NCBI GenBank assembly: GCA_036231565.1
Contig: JAZAHA010000024.1
Span: 74,000 to 137,999, forward strand
DNA: 64,000 nt
Source: Maricaulis sp036231565
Lineage (GTDB): Bacteria; Pseudomonadota; Alphaproteobacteria; Caulobacterales; Maricaulaceae
Direction of reading: 5' to 3'
Both the position numbers and the translations under genes were made by a program. How positions within the stretch are numbered: the stretch's first letter is position 1; each line of letters begins with the position of its first letter. Shown in pieces: positions 8,848-17,012 of this stretch. The notes beneath the pieces were generated by a model. That model worked only from the letters and a program-made list of their open reading frames with translations. It did not search any database and was not told the origin of the DNA.

Positions 8848-9849
8848 TTATTCGCCTCCCTCCATCCGTGATGATTCAGTCGTGTCTTCGACGATGAAAG
8901 TTGGGCGAGATTTCGCTTCGTCCAGCGCGCGCCCAACGTACAAGCCAACAAGGCTTGTCAGGAAAAGCTGCAAGCCGCCGAAAAACAGAGCCAACACTAC
9001 TAGGGTGGCAAATCCCGGCACTGCGGCTCCGGATACAAGGACTTGTGCAATCATCGCGAGGCCATAGACAAAGGCAAGCGCGCAGACCAAGCTGCCAATT
9101 GTCGCCATGATCCAGAGGGGTTTCTCTGAGTAAGCGATAATTGTTTCCAGGGCGAGCCGTGTCAGTTTAAATATATTGTACGATGATCGTCCGTTGGGTC
9201 TTTCGGACCTATTCACTATTATCGTGCTCGCGGTGAAGCCAACTTGACTCATGATTGCAGGGAACAAGCGGAGACGTTCGGGGAAACTTCGAAAAGCTTC
9301 GGCGACGCGGTTCGAGAATATTCGGAAGTTCCCGTACTTGTGGGATAGATCGAGACCAGAAGTCCAGCGTAGCATCGAATTAAAGATCCGGGAGCCAAAA
9401 TTTCTGCCCGTGCTAAGGCCGGACGAAGAGCGCTCTGCTATGACGATGTCATGCCCGCGCTGTGTCGCAGCCTCATGTAGGTCATAGATGGCCTCTGGGG
9501 GATCTTGAAGGTCACAGTCCATAACCACGTACCAACTGGCTTTGGTGTGCGCGATGCCGGCCGAGATCGCCGAGTGCTGGCCAAAATTCCTACTGAGGCG
9601 AACACCCAGGACCCGGGGGTCCTTGTTTGCTTCTTCCTTGATTAGCGACCACGCATTATCGGGGCTTCTGTCGTCGACTAGAACTATCTGATAAAGACCG
9701 CCTATGCGCTGAAGGGTTTCGTGCAAGCGAGCGACAAGCTCGCCAACGAGAGGTTCTCCAAGGTAGACGGGTATGATCACCGCTATCTCTACATCTGTCG
9801 GAGTCTCGATGTAAGCTGCCACATGAGGCGCGGAAATTCTGGGCTTCAT
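8848..9849 (-). CDS. GtrB-like family 2 glycosyltransferase (polyprenyl-phosphate sugar transferase)
   Basis: 333 aa. An N-terminal GT-A fold (IAVIIPVYLGEP, VLVDDRSPDN, then the metal-binding MDCDLQDPPE at about residue 110) is followed by two C-terminal transmembrane helices, as in GtrB and dolichol-phosphate mannose synthases. The role is to load a nucleotide sugar onto undecaprenyl phosphate on the cytoplasmic face, so that GtrA can flip it. The QDP motif and two C-terminal helices distinguish it from soluble GT2 enzymes. First gene of the minus-strand operon; its promoter must lie in the long gap to its right. Confidence 0.9.
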   Translation of the reverse strand: MKPRISAPHVAAYIETPTDVEIAVIIPVYLGEPLVGELVARLHETLQRIGGLYQIVLVDDRSPDNAWSLIKEEANKDPRVLGVRLSRNFGQHSAISAGIAHTKASWYVVMDCDLQDPPEAIYDLHEAATQRGHDIVIAERSSSGLSTGRNFGSRIFNSMLRWTSGLDLSHKYGNFRIFSNRVAEAFRSFPERLRLFPAIMSQVGFTASTIIVNRSERPNGRSSYNIFKLTRLALETIIAYSEKPLWIMATIGSLVCALAFVYGLAMIAQVLVSGAAVPGFATLVVLALFFGGLQLFLTSLVGLYVGRALDEAKSRPTFIVEDTTESSRMEGGE

Positions 9850-10592
9850 TTTTCTTTCTCACGCTCTGATCAAGCGCTCGCTTGCAGCTTTTCTCAAGTT
9901 GCTGGACGGGCGCCCTGTAGACAGAAATCGGGCAAAGTTTATCTTTCAACTACCTAGCTGAAATATCGCGATGTCGAGCACCGCGACGATATTGACAAAC
10001 ATACGGTTCGGGGCAGGTGGATCGATCATCTCAAGTTTGCAGGCGCCAGCATAGAGATCACTTGTGCCGCTACTCGCCGCCTTTGCGCTAGTTTTTTAGA
10101 ATAATACTTCGGGAAGGCAAGGTGGAATGGGCGCCAATGTCGAGGCTTGCGGATCTGGAGGCTGCCGGAGTTTTCCTAGATGGTTCGATTCACCAATGAT
10201 GCCTGAAAAAACTCTAGCACAACGTTCTGGCCGCGAAAGAAGCAACGAAGGTTCTTCTTTGCGCTGTTGTCCTGAAGCGGGTCACCGAGGACCATGGTGT
10301 GGCCGCGCGCATGTCGCTGAGTGTGCCTTGCCGGTTAAGAAATCGCGCAACTCTCCCGTCTCGCGCTTCATGTAACGGATCGGTCTTGAAGAAGGACCGC
10401 TCTGCGGGAGCGGGGTAAATTCCCACTTATATGGCGTGGGCGAATGCTCAATGTAGAGGTATTTGCCAACTTGGCGCCCCGGAGTCTAGGGGTGGCCTTC
10501 TTGAATAGCTGATCGGATTGCGTTCCAAGCGTTCGCTACGCAATCCGTTCTTCGATTGTCCTAGGTGCTCTCAGAGTTTTGCCTGCCGGCGC
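9850..10592. other. 743-bp gap without a convincing gene
   Basis: Lies between the starts/ends of the polysaccharide operon and nnrS. Base composition is patchy and lower in GC than the flanks (for example around 10090-10120). Short open frames exist at 10127-10375 (+) and 10214-10426 (-), but neither has a ribosome binding site, a recognisable motif or typical codon use. It must contain the promoter of the glycosyltransferase operon. One clear dyad sits at 10514-10547. Confidence 0.6.
10514..10547. repeat. 10-bp perfect inverted repeat, possible nnrS-operon terminator
   Basis: CGGATTGCGT (10514-10523) and ACGCAATCCG (10538-10547) flank a 14-nt loop, 46 bp beyond the nnrS stop codon on the minus strand. 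No T-run follows in either direction. It could be a Rho-dependent end, an mRNA-stabilising hairpin or a protein-binding dyad. Confidence 0.4.
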
Positions 10593-11819
10593 CTACCGTC
10601 CGCGTGTCCATAGCATCTTGCCGTAGCGGATTGCGAACAGGGTGAAGGCGCCGCTCCACAGGGCGGCGGCTATGCCCAGGGCCGGGTACTGGAGCGTGCC
10701 GAGCAGGATCGGTGCGAACGTGCGCACAAGCGCACCGGCGATAACCAGAAGATAGATCAGGCTGGTCCATCCGTCGGCGGTCCGAGCACGGCCGGTATGG
10801 CCGAGACTGGCGCGGGTCATCACGGCGAGGGTCATCGTGCCCATGGCGCCGGCTGTCAGGGCGTGCAGCGCGGCGGAAGCCGGCACCATCGCCGGCAGCA
10901 GGGCGCTCAGGCCCATCAGCAAAAGCGCGACCGGTACCCAGGCGTAGCCGGCATGGAGAATGAGGACGAGCGGCTCGGCCCCCGTCCGCCAGCCCTTCCA
11001 GCGCGCCAGCCGGACCGTGTGCAGTGCGCCGGCAGCCAGCAGCAGGGCGCCGGAGAACCAGTCCTGCGGAGCCAGGATCCACGCCACGAGCCCGAGACCG
11101 GCAAAGACGAGCGTTGCCCCGTCGAACCGGTCCATCGGTGCGGGCAGGCTGTCGCCGCGACCGGTCTGTACCAACCAGTTGCGGGTAAAGCTCGGCACGA
11201 TCCGGCCGCCGATCAGCGCGATCAGAAGGGTGATGACGGCAATCGCGATGCCCTGGGCCGGGCGCCAGCCGGAACCGGTCGCCAGGGCCAGGTGGAAGCC
11301 GGCATTCGCCAGCGCGAAAAGCGCTGCCAGCACGCAGACCGGCAGATTGCGCGTATTGCCCCCCGTGACGACTTCGCGGGCGAGGACCGCGGCGAGCACG
11401 ATGAGGAAAGTGCTGTCGATCACGGCCGCAATCGGGCCGAGCGCATCATAGGCGAGCATGGCTGCCCGGCCGGCGGCCCACAGGCCGAACAATGTGATCA
11501 GGGGCAGCCCCCGCACGGGCAGCCGTCCGGTCCAGTTGGGCACGGCGGTCAGCAGGAAGCCGGCGATGATGGCGCCGATGAAGCCGAACAGCATTTCATG
11601 GACATGCCAGGCCAGCGCCGGCGCTGCGCCGATCATGGCGTTGCCGGACAGATAGCTCCAGATCCACAGGGGGGCAGCGAGGGCGCCCCAGATCGCGCCG
11701 AACAGGAAGAAGGGGCGGAAGCCGAAACTGAACAGGGCGGGGCCCGCATATTCGCGGCGGGCACTGATCGGATCCTGCGGCATGGCGCGTCGGAGAGCGG
11801 ATTTGTCAATGCTGGGCAC
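10593..11819 (-). CDS. nnrS: NnrS family heme/copper membrane protein (NO tolerance)
   Basis: 408 aa with about twelve transmembrane helices and the family opening ALFSFGFRPFFLFGAIW. NnrS proteins relieve nitric-oxide stress and accompany denitrification genes. The start chosen is GTG at 11819, preceded by GAGG, which overlaps the end of nrdG by 14 bp; an ATG at 11783 is an alternative without a visible RBS. It is the third gene of an nrdD-nrdG-nnrS minus-strand operon, so its expression should follow the NrdR-type control in front of nrdD rather than a Crp/Fnr box of its own. Confidence 0.9.
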   Translation of the reverse strand: MPSIDKSALRRAMPQDPISARREYAGPALFSFGFRPFFLFGAIWGALAAPLWIWSYLSGNAMIGAAPALAWHVHEMLFGFIGAIIAGFLLTAVPNWTGRLPVRGLPLITLFGLWAAGRAAMLAYDALGPIAAVIDSTFLIVLAAVLAREVVTGGNTRNLPVCVLAALFALANAGFHLALATGSGWRPAQGIAIAVITLLIALIGGRIVPSFTRNWLVQTGRGDSLPAPMDRFDGATLVFAGLGLVAWILAPQDWFSGALLLAAGALHTVRLARWKGWRTGAEPLVLILHAGYAWVPVALLLMGLSALLPAMVPASAALHALTAGAMGTMTLAVMTRASLGHTGRARTADGWTSLIYLLVIAGALVRTFAPILLGTLQYPALGIAAALWSGAFTLFAIRYGKMLWTRGR

Positions 11820-12504
11820 GGCGAACCTCGAAATCTTGGAATTGGGCGCCCAGCTCGGCCATCAGGGCCGTATCGTCGAGCGCGGTCTTTCCCGGCCAGG
11901 CCACGCGGTCCGGGGTTCTGCACTCTTGGAGCACAAAGCGCGACACGCCGATTTGATCCAGCGCAAATGCGATGGATCTGAGGGCGGCGGCATCGAGCCT
12001 TTCCGGCCAGACCGTGGTGCGGACTTCATAGGGCACGCCCGAGGCGGCGAGGATCTCCAGCGACCGCAATGCTTTGGCTCCAGCCGGCGCGACGCCGGTG
12101 ACGCCGGCATAGTCGGCGAACGGGGCCTTCACGTCGAAGCCGACCCAGTCCAGCCGGGGCAGGAGTTTCTCCAGCAGGCCAGGCGCGGTGCCGGCCGTGT
12201 GCAGCGCCACAGCCAGTCCCATTGCACGAACGCGGTCGACCGCATCCGCCAGCGCCGCCTGTGCCAGGGGTTCGCCGCCGGAGAAAACCACGCCGTCGAT
12301 AAAGCCGCGCCGCGCCGCGATCGCCGACAGCACCGCCTCGAAATCCAGCACGCGCTCGGCCGTGGCCGGGATGAGATCCGGATTATGGCAATAGCCGCAG
12401 GCCAGCGGGCAGCCCTGGCAGAAGACCACGGCAGCGAGGCGACCGGGGAAGTCGACCGTGGAGAACGGTTCGACTCCCCCGATGCGGAGCAGTCGGTTTG
12501 CCAT
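11806..12504 (-). CDS. nrdG: Anaerobic ribonucleotide reductase activating protein (radical SAM)
   Basis: 232 aa. It generates the glycyl radical on NrdD using S-adenosylmethionine and a [4Fe-4S] cluster. The CX3CX2C cluster motif is Cys32, Cys36 and Cys39 in FCQGCPLACGYCHNP, followed by the SAM-binding VVFSGGEPL. The longer form (about 230 aa rather than the 154 aa of E. coli NrdG) is common in alphaproteobacteria and resembles pyruvate formate-lyase activases. It starts 1 bp after the nrdD stop and overlaps the start of nnrS. Confidence 0.93.
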   Translation of the reverse strand: MANRLLRIGGVEPFSTVDFPGRLAAVVFCQGCPLACGYCHNPDLIPATAERVLDFEAVLSAIAARRGFIDGVVFSGGEPLAQAALADAVDRVRAMGLAVALHTAGTAPGLLEKLLPRLDWVGFDVKAPFADYAGVTGVAPAGAKALRSLEILAASGVPYEVRTTVWPERLDAAALRSIAFALDQIGVSRFVLQECRTPDRVAWPGKTALDDTALMAELGAQFQDFEVRRAQH

Positions 12505-12505
12505 G

Positions 12506-14398
12506 TCAGGCGGCGGTCAGGCGGGCCCGCCGCTCCTCGAAATGCGTGCGCTCCTCGTGTTCGCCGCGCTTGCCCGGATTGAAGGCGGCGACCGGCCGGT
12601 GATAGCCCATCACCCGGGTCCAGACCTCGCAGGGTTGCCGGTCTTCCTCGGCGAGCACGCTGCCCTCTGGCAGGGCGGCCTGTTTCTCGACATCGCATTT
12701 GGGGCAGTGATGATGCTCTCCGGCCAGATAGCCGTGGGTCGGACAGATCGAGAAGGTCGGCGTGATGGTGATGTAGGGCAGGCGGAAATTCGACAGCGAG
12801 CGCTGCACCAGGCGGCGGCAGGCCTCGGCGGAGGAAATCCGCTCGCTCATATAGAGATGGAGTACGGTGCCGCCGGTATATTTCGTCTGCATCTCGTCCT
12901 GGCGGGAAAGCGCCTCGAACGGATCGTCGGTGAAACCGACCGGCAGCTGCGAGGAATTGGTGTAGTAGGGATTGGCGTCGGTACCCGCCTGCAGGATGCC
13001 GGGGAAGCGTTTGCGGTCTTCCTTGGCGAAGCGGTAGGTCGTGCCTTCCGCCGGCGTGGCTTCCAGATTGTACATGTGACCGGTGGCGTCCTGGAATTCC
13101 AGCATGCGCGCGCGGACATGATCGAGCAGGTCCAGCACCATGGATGCGCCGTTCTCGGTCGTGATGTCGTCCGTGTCGCCGGTGAAGTTGCGCACCATCT
13201 CGTTCAGCCCGTTCACGCCCAGCGTCGAGAAGTGATTGCGCAGCGTGCCCAGATAGCGCTTTGTGTAGGGGAAGAGCCCCTTGTCCATCAGCGCCTGTAC
13301 GTATTCACGCTTGATCTCCAGGCTGTCGCGTCCCAGGTCCAGCAACCGGTCGAGTTCGGCAATCAACCCGTCCCAGTCGCCCTGGAAACGATGGCCCAAT
13401 CGGGCGCAATTCACCGTCACCACGCCGATCGATCCGGTCTGCTCGGCCGAGCCGAACAGGCCGTTGCCGCGTTTCAAGAGCTCGCGCAGATCCAGCTGGA
13501 GACGGCAGCACATCGAGCGGACCTGGCCGGGTTTCATGTCGGAATTGATGAAATTCTGGAAGTAGGGCAGGCCGTACTTCGCCGTCATCGCAAACAGGGC
13601 CTGGGCATTCTCGCTCTCCCAGGGGAAGTCTTCGGTGATGTTGTAGGTCGGGATGGGGAAGGTGAAGACGCGGCCCTTGGCATCGCCGGCCGTCATCACG
13701 TCGATGAAGGCGCGGTTGATCAGGTCCATCTCGGCTTGCAGGTCGCCATAGGTGAAGCCGGCTTCCTCGCCGCCGATCAGCGGTGTCTGGTCGCGCAGGT
13801 CCTCCGGGCAGACCCAGTCGAAGGTGAGATTGGTGAAGGGGGTCTGCGTGCCCCAGCGCGACGGCACGTTCAGCGAGTGCACGAATTCCTGCAGGCCCTG
13901 GCGCACGGCGTCATAGTCCAGCCCGTCGACGCGCACGAAGGGTGCCATGTAGGTGTCGAAGGAGGAGAAGGCCTGGGCGCCGGCCCACTCGTTCTGCAGG
14001 GCGCCGAGGAAGTTCACGGCCTGGCCGAGGGCGACGCTGAAATGTTTCGGCGGTCCGGCTTCGGCTTTCTCGGAAACGCCGTTGAGGCCTTCGTTCAGCA
14101 GAGTACGTAGCGACCAGCCGGCGCAATAGCCCGACAGCATGTCGAGGTCGTGGATGTGGATATCGGCCTCGCGGTGCGCCCGGCCGATGGCCGCTGGATA
14201 GACCTGGTCGAGCCAGTAATTGGCGATCACCTTGCCGGAGACGTTGAGGATAAGGCCGCCCAGGGAATAGCCCTGATTGGCATTGGCCTTGATGCGCCAG
14301 TCGGCGCCGCCGAGATATTCCTCGACGGCATGGGCCACATCGATCTGGGTGCCGCGGACGGCCGGTTCTCCGTCCTGGGTCGGGGTTGAGTCGAGCAT
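12506..14398 (-). CDS. nrdD: Anaerobic ribonucleoside-triphosphate reductase, catalytic subunit
   Basis: 630 aa glycyl-radical enzyme that makes dNTPs without oxygen. The radical glycine is Gly598 in the C-terminal RVMGY motif. A zinc site of the CPTH...CPKC kind lies at about residues 550-570 (CPTHGYLAGEHHHCPKC). It is shorter than E. coli NrdD (712 aa) because the N-terminal ATP-cone is absent, so allosteric overall-activity control should differ. Start ATG at 14398 follows a GGGAG-like RBS. Two NrdR boxes lie 18-64 bp upstream. First gene of nrdD-nrdG-nnrS. Confidence 0.95.
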   Translation of the reverse strand: MLDSTPTQDGEPAVRGTQIDVAHAVEEYLGGADWRIKANANQGYSLGGLILNVSGKVIANYWLDQVYPAAIGRAHREADIHIHDLDMLSGYCAGWSLRTLLNEGLNGVSEKAEAGPPKHFSVALGQAVNFLGALQNEWAGAQAFSSFDTYMAPFVRVDGLDYDAVRQGLQEFVHSLNVPSRWGTQTPFTNLTFDWVCPEDLRDQTPLIGGEEAGFTYGDLQAEMDLINRAFIDVMTAGDAKGRVFTFPIPTYNITEDFPWESENAQALFAMTAKYGLPYFQNFINSDMKPGQVRSMCCRLQLDLRELLKRGNGLFGSAEQTGSIGVVTVNCARLGHRFQGDWDGLIAELDRLLDLGRDSLEIKREYVQALMDKGLFPYTKRYLGTLRNHFSTLGVNGLNEMVRNFTGDTDDITTENGASMVLDLLDHVRARMLEFQDATGHMYNLEATPAEGTTYRFAKEDRKRFPGILQAGTDANPYYTNSSQLPVGFTDDPFEALSRQDEMQTKYTGGTVLHLYMSERISSAEACRRLVQRSLSNFRLPYITITPTFSICPTHGYLAGEHHHCPKCDVEKQAALPEGSVLAEEDRQPCEVWTRVMGYHRPVAAFNPGKRGEHEERTHFEERRARLTAA

Positions 14399-14415
14399 CG
14401 GAAACTCCCTTCGCG

Positions 14416-14431
14416 AATCAATATTTGGTGT
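14416..14431 (-). promoter_or_regulatory. NrdR box 2 (nrdD-proximal)
   Basis: Read on the minus strand the site is ACACCAAATATTGATT, close to the NrdR consensus acaCwAtATaTwGtgt. It ends 17 bp before the nrdD start codon. Its partner lies exactly 31 bp upstream. Confidence 0.75.
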
Positions 14432-14446
14432 TTGCGATGGAATTGA

Positions 14447-14462
14447 GCTCTATATGTAGTGT
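14447..14462 (-). promoter_or_regulatory. NrdR box 1 (nrdD-distal)
   Basis: Read on the minus strand the site is ACACTACATATAGAGC, again a good NrdR match. The 31-bp centre-to-centre distance (three helical turns) from the second box is the canonical arrangement for this repressor of ribonucleotide reductase genes. Confidence 0.8.
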
Positions 14463-14522
14463 TTCGTCGAACTGACAGATGGTCGCAGGGACGCCCTGTC
14501 GCACCCTGAGGTGCGGCCACAC

Positions 14523-14558
14523 AAAAAAACGCCCCCGGCCAGAGGGAGGCCGGGGGCG
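14523..14558 (-). terminator. Rho-independent terminator of the NO reductase gene
   Basis: An 11-bp perfect stem (14530-14540 with 14548-14558) with a 7-nt loop is followed on the minus strand by a run of seven Ts (14523-14529). It lies 50 bp beyond the stop codon of the quinol NO reductase and separates that gene from nrdD. Confidence 0.92.
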
Positions 14559-14607
14559 GATGCAACTGCCGGAGCTTCTGGGGAGGCCCCGGCAGCCGGT
14601 TGGCCGG

Positions 14608-16890
14608 TTATTCCGCCGGTGTTGCCACCGGTGAGGTGTCCTCGCGCTGGCCGCGGAAGCCGGCCCAGACCAGGCGGGCCGCAAAGGCCGCCAGGACGAA
14701 GGCGCCGGCGCTGAAGACGATGTCTCCGGGCACCCGCATCCAGACCAGGAAGTGAATGATCTCCTGCTGCAGGAACTCGGCCGAGCGGGCGTACCAGAGC
14801 CCTTCGGTGATCGAGGCATAGGCCTGCAGCACGCCGACCGGGAAGAGGCTCATGAAGACCATCATCGCCAGGCCGCCATTGAGCAGCCAGAACGACCAGG
14901 CGAGCATCTTGTCCGACCAGGCCTGCTTCGCGAACAGGCCGCGGAAGCAGAACAGCATCAGGCCGATGCCCAGCAGGCCGTAGACGCCGAACAGGGCGGC
15001 GTGGCCGTGGGTGGCGGTCAGGTTGAGACCCTGCACATAGTACAGCGAGATCGGCGGATTGATCAGGAAGCCCAGCAGGCCTGCGCCCACGAGGTTCCAG
15101 AAGCACACGCCGACGAAGAAGTAGAGGGGCCACTTGTAGTTCTGGACCCACTTGGCCGCCTTCGTCATGCGGTAGTTCTCCAGTGCCTCGTGACCGATCA
15201 GGGCCAGCGGCACCACTTCCAGCGCCGAGAAGACGGCACCCACGGCGATGACCGAAGTGGTCGCACCGGTGAAGTAGAGGTGGTGAAGCGTGCCCAGCAC
15301 GCCGCCGGTCAGGAAGATGATCGTTGCGAACAGCACGCCATGATTGGCGGTGCGGGCGCGCACGAGACCCAGCTTGACCAGCAGGAGCGCGATGGCGGCC
15401 GTTGCGAAGACCTCGAAGAAGCCTTCCACCCACAGGTGGACAACCCACCAGCGCCAGTACTCGATCATCGACAGGTGCGTGTGCTTGCCCCAGGTCAGGC
15501 CGGCGCCATAGAACAGGCCGATGGCGATGGTCGACAGGAAGAGGATCACCGTCAGCGGACGGCCTTCACCCGGCTGTTTCAGGGCCGGCCAGAGGGCGCG
15601 GCCGACCAGGCCGAGCCAGATCATCAGGCCCGCGAACAGCAGCAGCTGCCAGAAACGGCCCAGATCGACATATTCCCAGCCCTGGTGTCCGAACCAGAAA
15701 TTCATGTCCAGATCGAAGACCTGCTGCACGCCGAGCCATTCGCCGGCCATCGAGCCGACCACGACGATCAGCAGGGCGACGTAGAGCACGTTGACGCCCA
15801 GCGCCTGGAATTTCGGCTCCTTGCCGCCCAGTACGGGCGCCAGATAGAGGCCGGTGGCGAGCCAGGCGGTCGCGATCCAGAAGATCGCCAGCTGGGTGTG
15901 CCAGGTGCGGGTGACGGCGTAGGGAATGATGTCGGAGATCGGGATGCCATAGAAGTCGTGGCCTTCCACCGCATAGTGCGCGGTGACGGCACCCAGGAAG
16001 ATCTGCGCCAGGAAGAGGGCGATGACGGTCCAGAAATACTTTCGGGTCGCCTTCATCGAGGCGGTCGGCTTCAGGCCCGTGAACGGATCTTCCTTCGGCG
16101 GGACCGGCGCTTCTTCTTCCTTGCGCCCGGCATGCCACCAGACGAGCGCGGCGATGCCCGCGATCAGCAGGATCACCGAGGCGATGGACCACATGATGTT
16201 CGGGCCGGACGGCGCATTGCCGACCAGCGGTTCGTGCGGCCAGTTGTTGGTGTAGGTCACCTCTTCATCCGGACGCTGAGTCGTGGTCGCCCAGGCCGAC
16301 CAGAAAAAGAAGGCCGTCATGGCTTCGCGACGGGCCTCGTCGGGGATGGCATTGTTGGCGATCGCGTAGTCTTCACGCAGCCCTTCCAGCGCGTGCGCGT
16401 CGCCGAACAGGTCCACATAGTGGCGCGACACGATGGCGATGGCCGCGGCGCGGTCATCGCTGATGACGATATGGCCGGTGGTGGGATCGTAGGTGTTCTC
16501 GCGTTGCGCGGCTTGCAGGCGCGTCTGCAGGCGTGCCTGGTCTTCCGTCGCCAGTGCGCCATAGGCCCGGCCGTACTCGGCCTCGGCCCAGCCGTCCAGG
16601 ATCACGAGGGACTCCCGGTGCAGCCAGTCGGCCGACCAGTCCGGTGCGAGATAGCCGCCATGGCCCCAGATCGAGCCGACCTGCTGGCCGCCCATGGACT
16701 GGTAGACCTGACGGCCGGTCTGGATATCGTCGCGGGTAAATACGGTTTCACCCGACCGCGTGACAACGGCGGACGGGACGGGCGGGGCCTGGCGGTGGAT
16801 CTCGTTGCCCAGCAGGCCAAGCCAGCTGAACGACACGATCAGTATCAACGCCAGGATCGCCCACATCTTTCTCATGGAGCGCTCCTGCAT
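14608..16890 (-). CDS. norZ: Quinol-dependent nitric oxide reductase (qNOR)
   Basis: 760 aa single-subunit inner-membrane enzyme reducing 2 NO to N2O with electrons from quinol. The N-terminal domain after the first helix is cytochrome-c-like (IWGHGGYLAPDWSADWLHRE) but the protein contains no CxxCH heme-c motif, which separates qNOR from cNOR. The NorB-like core carries histidines for heme b, heme b3 and FeB (WHTQLAIFW, VVHLWVEGFFEVF, GTLHHLYFTG, THGHAALFG). Start ATG at 16890 has the RBS GAGGGAG; a 35-codon upstream extension is not conserved-looking. A perfect Crp/Fnr-type box lies 92 bp upstream. It is followed by its own terminator. Confidence 0.95.
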   Translation of the reverse strand: MQERSMRKMWAILALILIVSFSWLGLLGNEIHRQAPPVPSAVVTRSGETVFTRDDIQTGRQVYQSMGGQQVGSIWGHGGYLAPDWSADWLHRESLVILDGWAEAEYGRAYGALATEDQARLQTRLQAAQRENTYDPTTGHIVISDDRAAAIAIVSRHYVDLFGDAHALEGLREDYAIANNAIPDEARREAMTAFFFWSAWATTTQRPDEEVTYTNNWPHEPLVGNAPSGPNIMWSIASVILLIAGIAALVWWHAGRKEEEAPVPPKEDPFTGLKPTASMKATRKYFWTVIALFLAQIFLGAVTAHYAVEGHDFYGIPISDIIPYAVTRTWHTQLAIFWIATAWLATGLYLAPVLGGKEPKFQALGVNVLYVALLIVVVGSMAGEWLGVQQVFDLDMNFWFGHQGWEYVDLGRFWQLLLFAGLMIWLGLVGRALWPALKQPGEGRPLTVILFLSTIAIGLFYGAGLTWGKHTHLSMIEYWRWWVVHLWVEGFFEVFATAAIALLLVKLGLVRARTANHGVLFATIIFLTGGVLGTLHHLYFTGATTSVIAVGAVFSALEVVPLALIGHEALENYRMTKAAKWVQNYKWPLYFFVGVCFWNLVGAGLLGFLINPPISLYYVQGLNLTATHGHAALFGVYGLLGIGLMLFCFRGLFAKQAWSDKMLAWSFWLLNGGLAMMVFMSLFPVGVLQAYASITEGLWYARSAEFLQQEIIHFLVWMRVPGDIVFSAGAFVLAAFAARLVWAGFRGQREDTSPVATPAE

Positions 16891-16981
16891 GGTTTTCTCC
16901 CTCGGCTTGAGCGTAAGGCCGCGCTCCCGCCTTTCGGGAGCGATGATGCGACCTCGATAGCCGAAAGGATCCGGGCGCGAT

Positions 16982-16995
16982 TTGCGCTCGCGCAA
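16982..16995. promoter_or_regulatory. Crp/Fnr (Dnr/NnrR)-type box upstream of norZ
   Basis: TTGCG-CTCG-CGCAA: two perfect TTGCG half-sites with the 4-nt spacer of FNR-family sites. It lies in the 122-bp gap between hemN and norZ, about 98 bp from box centre to the norZ start. Confidence 0.82.
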
Positions 16996-17012
16996 TTTGC
17001 GGGAATCTCCGG

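Noticed and set aside
10127..10426. Short frames (82 aa plus, 70 aa minus) in the gap before nnrS
   Set aside because: No RBS, no motif, atypical composition; I considered a transposase remnant but found no catalytic or terminal-repeat signature.
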